Assembly (NCBI GenBank): GCA_030248295.1
Contig: JASANH010000793.1
Location: 150,819 to 214,818, forward strand
DNA from: Mesodorylaimus sp. YZB2_4
Lineage: Eukaryota > Nematoda > Enoplea > Dorylaimida > Dorylaimidae
Direction: 5' to 3'
DNA: 64,000 nt
The position numbers and the translations under genes were made by a program. Every line of letters starts with the position of its first letter. Position 1 is the stretch's first letter. The notes under the pieces were generated by a model. That model was not told the DNA's origin. It did not search any database and saw only the letters and a list, made by a program, of their open reading frames with translations. Positions 49,101-56,770 of this stretch are shown here, in pieces.

Positions 49101-49344
49101 TCGTGTTTTGCCAGAATCGGAAGCTTTGGGGCCGAAGCCGCGTACAAGGGGACCATGGGTTTTGGTGTACTTTTTCAACGATCGGAATCGACAGGCGTAT
49201 GTTCATCAGAATGACGTCGAGGAATATTTCGCCAACAAGGAGAAACACTCGTCGAGGAAGCCTAATATTCTCGTGGCTATGGCTGAGTTGGAACAGTTCG
49301 CAGAGTCTCAAGCGCGCAATGCAGTATCGGAGGCTTTGGAGTAA
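43111..49344 (+). CDS. Ty3/gypsy Gag-Pol polyprotein with C-terminal PWWP domain
   Basis: One uninterrupted frame; the first in-frame ATG at 43111 gives 2,077 residues. Order: a gag region with the retrotransposon capsid motif (FRGWLVAYEN, QTRVDAFRNKKQGPSESVQEF), three CCHC zinc knuckles (about 507-571: CFTCNRPGHVSRNC, CRYCKQTGHVIDQC, CPECNQFGHSRRSC), and aspartic protease LIDTGAE (Asp682). Reverse transcriptase has FCVDYRALN, MPFGLTNAPATF and YLDD at 1180-1183; RNase H has STDASGDGLGAVL and TDHRAL. Integrase has an HHCC finger from His1583 and a catalytic triad Asp1652, Asp1712, Glu1748 (D-D-35-E). About 230 residues later comes GSLVWAKMRHVPWWPARVLP (PWWP at 1993-1996), GPWVLVYFFND and AYVHQNDVEEYF, a full PWWP fold with aromatic-cage residues. 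There is no gag-pol frameshift and no env. The ORF is GC-richer than the surrounding DNA. Confidence 0.95.
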   Translation: MAHALDLSMNARLAGQAQQAEGDGDGSNIVLGPDDVDLGQEYFLRDLHRLPLRYLVYYCEHRGISMDHLLDSSRVGRDELIVRIRAQVRDALLRINPVLPVNDSVLDGCRFDILYSEAPAHDSQPIRDRYPSQVSSVAHTPARDSLMNLKGDLLGSDQERLGDQAQFREEQPVRTSPPVTRREADQLRPSIEENIRQLTQLHQAHCKQKELESEIRDLKARLAQQQVADQRSSSRGSDNKDRIPHSQLPESLLPYVLQPTVATQQPKADPSSVPTASVAPKSFRPIKPEVPPFENLPTQDFRGWLVAYENGASMMEWTDNDRVRGLYLYLRGQPLIDFSEWPDSERSGWKVVRDRLRRLYIREDTEQTRVDAFRNKKQGPSESVQEFASQLQTLASKAYPDVPSSVRDKMIRDTMRVNLRSDIADRVAQDRIRNNYTLDELINAARHWESYLKSRHSASSASAQMILPPSYGSPAAQLDAVSGDISSAQYCRQVGADRQQPLGYQHCFTCNRPGHVSRNCPNQRQPPPPLHPTCRYCKQTGHVIDQCPSRRPCPECNQFGHSRRSCPHSRGTQGRRDSCVYTSDGRASSYQRYQQPAPSHQPTASAPPLDAVETQQSGRLSMFSGVVRPPQSSRVPASLAQAVISHTYGVNYEKSSGAVAKLVSSPEVSVLINGASVVALIDTGAELSLVHVDVLHRGNAPIKLFKGLWSCKAATGDEVPLLGVALVGLTFGEMTIEWPVHVMCGSYRGAIIGSDFLHAFGAEISYGSSTVRCTKVPLEGESVLFVQPDLCRASAYVRLMRLSAEPLSIPPRSQKIFTATVDSALKESLVFTPDPSFEKQYGVAIPTELVEPDSNGHIPICITNFRDSELLVSDNMRCSTVEPAAYIEGEHLNVNRDVSLPPKSVLALLRSRFGLDAITRSSVTALTRGAQTRLCSGEDDTAERHAQELAQRYQEPPKSVSPPEVQDSTRVDHLRPKFDISSDCLTEEERVKISNLLCRNADIFAESDVDLGCMPGVHHYIDTGDAAPIRRSPYRVPQAKREELQRQIADGLRTGVMQHSCSDWAAPAILVKKADSSWRFCVDYRALNAVTKKDVFPLPRIEDLLDRLQGSVIFSVCDMQSGYWQIPLDPRSREKTAFICEFGLFEWTRMPFGLTNAPATFARAVDFLLAGLTWRQCLAYLDDIIIFSQSVDHHMEDLQVVFDRIRGANLKLKPTKCHFGRAEVPFLGHIVSRHGIRPDPETTAPLRNMPEPTDSRTLSTFLGLANHYRRFVKGFASLAAPLFHLQKKKVPFVWTEECSRSFVTLRDILLSEPILRFPDFKLPFSLSTDASGDGLGAVLEQYHPEDPNTRWVVAYASRALIPAEKNYSATDREARAVFFGVKKFRTYLFGRHFTVYTDHRALTSWHTTKEFEDSPRWGRYIERLQGYDFEVVHRPGHQNCHADGLSRLPLDHPSSSTHHIEKLSDSVHARVAPLDFVPVVEESDIGLDARASDDELAFLDDAFLKREQRSDVFTNRIVTFLEKGEDRERDTEMKKLAESYFLQDGPGSVLRFRLTHRRRGRVIEGSAIALPASLQQEVLAAFHNDPLAGHMGEDRTYSRLEGRVYWPSMRKDVHQYCKSCLICARRKQPHRWGKAPLVSIPVGAPFERVSMDIVGPLKTSRLGNTYILVLIDAFTKWPEAFAMADMRAETVARIFVEHMVCRFGCPRSILTDLGSQFTSDLMKNICRFLNIRKLSTTAYHPQCDGQVERYNKVLIDCIAVYTSAHQEDWDVFIPFALFAFRTSVHSSTGYSPAQLVYGRDLSFPIDRVFGLDGTQQYLHIDYVTQLKQQLTDAYRIVTEEIAKSQQAQAKQYNKSVHRIPFQIGSLVMVKRNAAPRGLSTKLLDRFLGPYRILAMPSPVTACIRPLLQPGSDKLVHVNQLQLFRGDVSGRVQTPSGAASASRQDAITDHETCVVSDQDEWVDVGGEEGGISTPGGLTAFPPGSLVWAKMRHVPWWPARVLPESEALGPKPRTRGPWVLVYFFNDRNRQAYVHQNDVEEYFANKEKHSSRKPNILVAMAELEQFAESQARNAVSEALE

Positions 49345-49776
49345 ACCTTAGTTCATTGTGGCGGCTAGCATCTCGTTTTTTTTTGTGTTTTGGTTTTTCT
49401 TGATTTACTAACGCATTATTTTTCTTTGCAGGCAACTTCTGTTTCTCTTTTAGTGCGAGTCTTGCCCGCTGTGTTGTTAGTGACGCCTGGAAGGCGCCAT
49501 GTTCAGTATAAGCCCTCAGCATCCGTCAGCGGTTCTGATCGCAGTTCGGCTGCGACGACAATCTGGTATTCCTCGTCGCCGACTGATCTCCATATGTTAC
49601 GCCCGTCGGGCGGATCTTTCGATTCGGTAGCCGTCATCCATCACGTAGTCGGTCACTGTGCCTTGTCATCGTGGTGTGATCGTTGGTGATCTAGTGATAT
49701 TGGTTTTTTTCTTTTTCTTTTTCTTTCTGCCCTGATTCGGAGCACCCAGGTGTGTGCTCATCTGGGGACGGGGCAA
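49345..49776 (+). other. 3' untranslated region and polypurine tract of gypsy element
   Basis: 432 bases between the stop and the 3' LTR. GGGGACGGGGCAA at 49764-49776 is the polypurine tract priming plus-strand synthesis. A TTTTTCTTTGCAG acceptor-like site at 49419-49431 pairs with a possible donor GA|GTAAACC overlapping the stop codon, but the resulting reading frame closes quickly. Confidence 0.7.
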
Positions 49777-49958
49777 TGTAGAGGTATTGACTAACCTAGA
49801 CTAGTTCTTGATTTGCATTGATACTAACCTGCTGTTTTGTGTGTGCCTTCGGGGGCCCTCTCATGATCAGTCGGGAATCGGGCCGCCTTAGTAAACGGCT
49901 GCTTTCGTATCGCGTCCTGGGTCGCCCCTCTATCGCGTGGCAGGGCGGCCAGTTCACA
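49777..49958 (+). repeat. 3' LTR of gypsy element (182 bp)
   Basis: Same length and ends as the 5' LTR, two mismatches. Followed by the target duplication TAAT at 49959-49962, matching 42581-42584. Confidence 0.96.
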
Positions 49959-51409
49959 TAATGTCACAGTCCACTTATTATCACAGGTTGTCAAAGTCCC
50001 GAATTTTTCCCCCTACACTTTGTGTGTATTTTGAGTCCGCTTATTGTCACAGAAATTTCTTTGCCAGGCGGGATAAGTAATAAAAAGAGTCACATTTACA
50101 CTCTTGGCAGTCTGAAACAAGCGCAAAATCGTCAAAAACTAAGATTTCTCGCAAGAAAACGATTGCATGAAGGCGCATGACACCTCATGCTTCAGCTTTG
50201 ATTTGACTGATCCCCATAATTTTGACTTTTCTGATTCTAAAACACTGTCTGAGAAGCGTTTCGTCTTTCAAAAGGCTAAGAATACACACGAAAATGGTCT
50301 GAAATGGCGATAAAACTCATAAAAGTAAAGTTTTGGCAATCTTATCGTTAGTGTGTACTTCGGTTTAAGTCACAGTCCGGATATTGTCACATTTTCTTCC
50401 CGTCCGTAGCTGGTGATACTAAGCGGACTCGACTGTACCCGTTATTGAATTTTGATACAATAGGACAAAGGCCTAACAGCTTGTCAGGTACACTAAGTGC
50501 GTACAGTACGTCAGCCAATCTCACTCCCATGCTTTTCTCATTTCCTCATCAAGACCCCACTCAGACCAGCTTTATCAGTTGCGATACCTCGTAATATCGA
50601 TCCAGGTGCAGGGACTCTTCAACAAAACCCCAGGCTTACTGCACCGCCGCACAATAGAGGATCTTGTGGAATTCTTTCTCTTTGAACATAGATCTGTTCC
50701 AGCCCTGTCTTACAGCCGTTGTAATACAGTCCGTAGATATTGCCTCTCACTGACATGAACATCCGAGTGGGCATAGTCAACATGTCCATATCACCATTTG
50801 ATGGTAAAACATTCAAGGCCATCGAGGCCATATGCCAGACCATGTCATTGAGTTGTACTTTCGTTGTGGACAGTCGGACAGCATACGGCGATGAATTGGA
50901 AAATTGGACTGGCACTGGCATGATTGGTGCCGTGCAAAGAGGCGAGTTCGACACCTACGAACCATATTTCACTCCCACGTACGACCGGATGAGAGGAGTC
51001 GACTTCAGTAATGCCTTGTTCTATAGCGATGTGATTATAGCCACCAGGGCGCCATCCACGTCAAACACGAGTTTCCTCAATTTAGCCATTGTATCGGCTC
51101 TGCGATGGGAAACATGGTGCCTATTTCTTTGCTGCCTTGCTATCACGTCAGCTTTCATTAGTTTATTCTCAAGAAAAATGTTGAAGTTGAGTGATTCTGA
51201 GCACAATGCCTCGCATTGGTTGATATCAGTCTTCTCTCATTGGCCAGCACTGACGACGCATAAACACCGCGATAAGTACATAATGCTCGATTTTGTTCGT
51301 CTGACCCTCACATGCTGGTCGTTGGCGGCTATGGTCTTGGCCAGCTCTTATACAGCTGTCCTTTTTTCGGAAAATCTCAAGAGCATAACTATTGGTCCAA
51401 TCGACGTCA

Positions 51410-54400
51410 ATGTCAAAGTAAAAAAAGTGTCAGAATCGTATGTTTTCAAAATTCTGTCAAAGTCAATATCAATGTCAAAAAAATTTTTGGCCTCAGTCAA
51501 AGTAAAAAATTTTTTGGGGGCCCTGTCAACATCAAAATCAAAGTCAAAGATGACGAGAGAGGACAAAAAATCTTGACATTTTGCGCACGCATTATTCAAA
51601 TCCATGAGCCAAGATAAAGAATTTACGCAGTGAGGGTTTTCCTGCCAATCTCTGTACATCGTTTCGAATCGCTCGATCCAATGTCGTGAATGTCGTTCCA
51701 AAACATGCTAAGCCGTTTCCTTACAGTTCCGTAAGAGATTTAAGTTACAGTTTGTGGTGACTGCTGGTTAGAGTAACGCGGGTTTTGTCTCAGTTTCACT
51801 AAATTTTTTTGAGAAGATAAAGTTATAATAAAAACCAAAACCACGTGCCAAAAGGAACAGGACACAACTGATGCCCTTCCGAATGCTAAGGAAGCGGAAA
51901 TAAGTCGTCAATACTGAAAAGATCATGTTCGGACTTTTAAAATGATTAGTAAAGCAAGATGGTCCACCCAGTGTTATGTTATGATGGTAAATGAAAAAGA
52001 ATTACAATGTAGATAAACAGTGCTTGTTGACCCCTGACTTTTTCCTTTTTGAACAAAACAAACTTCTACTCAAGCTTACTTAGCTTTGCAATTCCAAAGC
52101 TTATGAAGCAATCCACTCAGTAATCTGACCCAATCAAGGGTAGGCAATAGGAAGCTCGTGAGACTCAAGAATCAAGAACCAGAATGTGTGATTCAAGTAT
52201 TTCCAGGCAAAAAGACGCTCGCTTCTCACTGCGAACCACGCCCAAACTCATGTCAGAAATAAGATTCTTCATCACACGCCAGTTTATTCGAAGACTGGTT
52301 GCATGTACCAATCTAATGCATCTGCAGGTCAGACTGATTCCGGGAAGTCTCACAGCGCAGCAGCCTCACAACAATATTTCATTTGTGTTATCTCTCCACT
52401 CTGGTGACCTGCACAGTAAAATGTAGTCATTAGGGATAAATCGAGATTAAAGCAGTCCCAATCGGATCGGGATTGGGATTGGAATGTTGCATTTTTCTCT
52501 TTTTTTCGACAGTGAACCTATATTTCTCACTAAAGCACACTTTTTAGGCATCCGGATGCTTTAAAGCTTTTGCCATTTGTAATCATCATATACTCGTTTA
52601 AGCTGAAATTGATCAGTCATTTGCAGTTTCGACACACGTCCAGCAAGGTCAGCCTCGTGATCGCCGTTGTTTTCAGCCTCTGCACTGTCGTCTCCTCGAA
52701 CGATGACTGAGCCAATATCTTCTGCTTCCTCTGGCAAGATGTGATGCGATTTATCAGAGTGCACCTAGCGTGCTTATGCCTGTACATGTGCATAATCCTG
52801 ATGCCTCGATTCGGGATTGGAATTGGGATCGGGATCCAGACCTATCTTAAGTCGCCATCCACAAAACAATTTATCCACCAACTTGCTATCATTAGTTAAG
52901 CCAGTCAACTACCAAATTTTTGACCCACAAAACTTCTCCAGTGCATGGCACAAAACAGTGATAATGATCACTCCTGTCGTATATGTACCGTACCTCTTTG
53001 GACGCGCGGTTATGCTCACTGCATGTCTACCTGGCACTCTGCAACCAAATGAACCATGTGTAGGATCTGCTTTGACCAGTTAAAGGTTTAGTGTTTCAAA
53101 AAGATAGTTTACTCAAGCACGTCAGATTCATGTTGCTCCAAAAGACGACTGAACAAGATTGAGAAGTCGTCCTGTCCAACCAGACAGGCTCGGCCGTAGC
53201 CAACATCCGCCCCAAACTTGGGCGAAGGCTGTGAAAAGGAAGGAGGCATGCAAGCTACCTACCTGGTGGGACAAGGGACAAGTCTACATAGTCTCTTTTG
53301 AATTTTGCAAAAAGTCAACTTTAAGTCAATGTCAATGTCATACGTATATACAATAAATAGAAATGGCTAAAAGTGAGTGGTTTTCTTTGTTTCAATGAGT
53401 ATCTACGACTTTGTTGAGCTGTTCCCTGATAATTTTTGTGAATGATCAGCTCTATGGACCTAAAAATCGATTATGATCGATTCTTGGCGGATCATGATCG
53501 ATTTTATTGATTTCAAGCGATCTGTGTTGTCCGTATATGATTTGCAACTGTGTGTTTTCTATTACAGATGTTCAGAAACGTCAAAATATATCGGAATTAT
53601 TTGCTGGAAAGATTATTCAGCTGCACAAAAGCGGATACAAGTCGAAAAAAAATTGTCGAAGAATTGGAAAAAACCAAATCGAACGACGATTTCATACCAT
53701 CCGATCGAGCTATTCGGAAATTTTTGGCTAAATATGAGCGAACTGGATCCGTCAAGCGATTATCTGGCCAAGGACGACCTCGAAAATCCACCGATCGCGA
53801 CGATCGCCAGCTAACACGGATTGCGAAGACCAAACGAAAAAGTTCGCTCGGATCGATCGCGAAAGATTTCAGCGATTTATCCGTAATTTCGATCGGTAGG
53901 GACACTGTGCGTCGCCGACTAAAAAAAATTGGATATCAGCAGGTGTATCGATGCGCCAAGAAACAACTTATTAGCGAGAAGAATCGGAGAAATCGATTGA
54001 ATTGGTGTAAGGCAAATGTTGATCGGCAAATGGACTACTGGAACAGTGTTTGGTAGTCCGATGAATCTCGTTTTGACTTTGTTTCTGATCGCCCAGAAAA
54101 TTGTATCACAAGACTTGGGGAACGGTTTCGACCAGATTGCCTCCAAACCACGGTCAAACATGGCGGTGGTGGTCTGATGGTTTGGGGATCTTTTTCTGCG
54201 GCTGGTGTTGGTCCATTGCATCGAATTAGTAAAAAACTGTGCGAGCTGTCGATTACATCGATATTTTGAAGAAAAATTTGGTTCCGACGTTGAACAATCA
54301 TCCTCAAGGCATTTTCCAGCAAGATCAAGCGCCATGCCACGCGCCAAGTCGGTCAAGAAGTGGTTCGCGGATCGTAATATCGATTGGATCGATAATTGGC

Positions 54401-54936
54401 CACCTCAACCACCCGATATTAACCCGATCGAGAATATATGGGACTATGTTGATCGGAAATTACGTAAAAATACTCACAAGAATGCCGATGAGCTTTGGAA
54501 TGCGATTAGAAGTATTTGGGAATCGATTCCAGTCGATCTTTGTCGGAATTTGGTCGATAGTGTTCCACGGCGTTCGAGAGAAGTCAAGGACAATAAAGGA
54601 GGGCCGACAAAATATTGATCGATATTACGTGATTTTTTGTAAATTCCGAGAAATTTTTTTGTTTTGTTCAGCATTGAATTTTCTTTTTACCGATGTAAGT
54701 TTCATGTTAGTTAACCATTTTGTGAAATGATGCAGGCACAAGAAGTTGCATACATCAGGATGCGCACAGGGTGGAACTTGATTTTGCGCATTAGTGTACC
54801 TAAGCATTCTTGCCATGTCAGAGTAAAAGTCAAAGTCAAAGTCAAAAAATTTTTAATCCCCTCTCAAAGTCAATGTCAGAGTCAAAAATTTCTCATGACG
54901 TTAATCAAAGTCGAAGTCAAAGTCATATTGAAAAAC
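51410..54936. mobile_element. 3.5-kb composite insertion with GTCAAA-rich ends
   Basis: Interrupts receptor copy B. It is flanked by the direct repeat CGACGTCA (51402-51409 and 54937-54944). Both ends carry runs of GTCAAAGTCAA-type repeats around AAAAAATTTTT (51410-51560 and 54820-54930), in the same orientation rather than inverted. A third cluster lies at 53312-53342. The interior contains a decayed Tc1-like transposase and about 1.7 kb without recognised genes. The class of the outer element is unknown; it could be two elements side by side. Confidence 0.45.
53560..54618 (+). pseudogene. Decayed Tc1-like transposase (DD34E type)
   Basis: Tc1/mariner transposase in pieces. The helix-turn-helix start (ELFAGKIIQLHKSGYKSK) is in one frame, then shifts at the A-run near 53646 into KSNDDFIPSDRAIRKFLAKY, GRPRKST and DTVRRRLKKIGY. 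TAG at 54054-54056 stops it just before SDESRFD (first catalytic Asp) and GLMVWGSFSAAG. A shift near 54235 leads to GIFQQDQAPCH (second Asp), and another near 54340 to PPQPPDINPIENIWDYVDR (third acidic residue, Glu) and the end at GPTKY. At least three frameshifts and one stop make it inactive, although the remaining sequence is well preserved. Terminal repeats were not identified. Confidence 0.85.
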
Positions 54937-55325
54937 CGACGTCATTTGCAAGACTAGCAAGAACGATTATCAACTAGCCTTCTTCAATTGATAACGGCAA
55001 ACGAGCATGAAACTGGTCGACGGATACAAAAGTCGTTTCTGTACAATCCATTATTCGTAGTGCTAGTGTCTGAACTGCAACAAGTTATGCTGGAAAGCCG
55101 CAACGTCTACATATGTCACTTACGTCGGCGGGAAGGGCCCTTTTCTGGAACTCGTGCATGACAACAAAGATTGCTCATTCTACACAATGGAGACTCCGTA
55201 CAAAGAGTCTTGGGCCTTCCCCCTCAGAAAGCATTCACCACTGAAACCCATTTTCGATTCAGCATCAGCTGCATTCAATGAACGTGGACGGCCAAAGTGC
55301 TCAGCCTTGAATATGACACTGAGCT

Positions 55326-56663
55326 CATGCTCACAATGCCCATAAATTTTTTAAGGACAAAGAAGCGTTCTTGCAAAACTGGCGCTGGCTTATCAATTTT
55401 AACCAATTCTTTTTTAATAAGATGACGACAAATACAGAAGAAGCCTCGCGAAACATATCCACGCTTTGAATTATGGGGGTGAGGGGCAACAAACCTGAGG
55501 ATCTGGCGCGTAATTTAAACTGAAAAGTTCTGGAACGATTCTAGTGGAACTTGCACAAATCAGCAGAATGATTCTCTGCTCATTAGTGCGACCCGCTCCC
55601 AAAAACAGCTTTAGAGATACGATCTCAAGAATAGGCTTGGAGTAGTTCCCGAGAATAATTGCAATTGCGACTTCGGGCTGATTCTGGATGCTACCAGGAC
55701 AGGGAAGGCGCCTATTTATACCTGAAACTGTTTTTCGATGACCCAACAAAGAGCCGAACCAGTATTTTCTGCCACTTGAAGTTTTATGTCCTGTGCTCTC
55801 CCACAATTCCTGTTATTTCCCACACCTCCTCACACAATACAGTCGTCCATTCCTTGCCTATCGTGAATACAGTTTCTCCATTCACAGGTACAGTATAGCC
55901 CCTAGCACCATCGTCTTTGAAAATTCCATGGTCATACTGCCAGCGCGCGGTAATGTCTGTCGAACTTCAAGCTGTCGCTCTCGAAAAATTTCCCTCTTCA
56001 TTGCCAGTAATATCTCCTGCTATTTCTTCGCATCCATAATGATGCGTTTTTGGATTTGAACCCGTCAAAATCGCCGCTTTAAAACAAAGCTTGCCTAGCA
56101 TCGTCATCTTTTCGAAAAGCAAATAATATCTCGACAATGAAAAAGGTCATGAAAACAGATTTCGCAGACTTGTGAGTGGGTAAAATCGAGGAAGGAGAAA
56201 GTCCATAAGCTATAGTACCTATACTTTATTTTGCAGAGCTGTTTGCCTCTGCGAACCACATCCTACAGCACAGGAAGCCCCACGTTCCGAAGCGAGATCG
56301 TCCGAGCGGATCGAAATTTTAAGAACTCTTATTGTACGGTCCTTGGGTACTGTGCTGTGGCGAACGCACTGGAATAAAACTCATCTGAGTCCATCACGCA
56401 GCTCTCGAATGACGCCTCATAATTCTCAAAAAAACTCACCATTGTATATTCTGTAGATTTGATTTTAGTGCTGCGTTTTTTCTAGGGCCGCAAATAAACA
56501 TTCTTTGGGCACGAATCAATTGAAATGCTGCCAATTATTGTTATCCGTACAGAATGACTGTATGATCACAGTGTAACACGATGATAGTCTGCGTCGAAAT
56601 GGCAACAGTTCATTGTCAGGTTCATGAAGTGTTATGAGTAATTTTGTTTGGCATTTGGGGCAC
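55326..56663. other. Non-coding, repeat-derived
   Basis: No gene recognised. The stretch 55935-56190 is a diverged copy of 58625-58870: shared TTCAAGCTGTC, GCATCGTCATCTTTTCGAAAA, AAAACAGATTT and GTGAGTGGG. Confidence 0.5.
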
Positions 56664-56769
56664 GCTGTGATGTGGCTTGGATTGAGAACGTCTAGGGGTT
56701 TGGTCTATTGATTACCACACCACATAAATGATTTATTGCTCACCGGTGACTGGCCCTTGATAAGGGTGT
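56664..56769 (-). repeat. LTR 3'-part fragment, joined to env sequence
   Basis: Reverse complement of 62300-62403, including CAATAAATCATTTATGTGG and the LTR end CCACATCACA. On one side it abuts the truncated env arm. On the other a 30-bp piece, CGTGCCCCAAATGCC then AAACAAAATTACTCA, copies the start of the env region. Confidence 0.8.
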
Positions 56770-56770
56770 G

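Larger units (their letters stand above)
42552..50435. mobile_element. pogo/Tigger-like MITE, split by a gypsy element
   Basis: Excluding the LTR element, the unit is 42552-42584 plus 49963-50435, about 506 bp. It has imperfect inverted ends starting CAGTCGA(T/G)TCC and continuing to ATCAC (18 of 23 match), and a TA dinucleotide at both outer edges (42550-42551, 50436-50437). CAG ends with a TA target are typical of pogo/Tigger elements. Subterminal GTCC(G/A)xxTATTxTCACA repeats occur near both ends. Copy A of the receptor flank lacks it, giving the empty site. Confidence 0.78.
50755..55325 (+). pseudogene. Ionotropic glutamate receptor-like gene, copy B, split and 3'-truncated
   Basis: Very similar to copy A at 33.1-34.3 kb but in opposite orientation. 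The 5' part, 50755-51390, holds S1, TM1, pore segment and TM3 (SSYTAVLFSENL) in an intact frame. It breaks off just after GAGCA, where copy A continues into S2. The homology resumes at about 54967 (TTATCAACTAGCC) and runs to about 55325, with a 4-base insertion near 55110 that shifts the frame, and stops before TM4. About 80 bases present in copy A are lost at the break. CGA is kept where copy A has its nonsense TGA. Its 5' flank is also split, by the MITE and gypsy element. Clearly non-functional. Confidence 0.87.

Noticed and set aside
49390-49689. Second ORF (env) of the PWWP gypsy
   Set aside because: 99 codons, no sequons or clear membrane anchor and no domain; treated as 3' untranslated region.
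55471-55806. 111-codon minus-strand frame
   Set aside because: No domain, in repeat-derived sequence next to a pseudogene.
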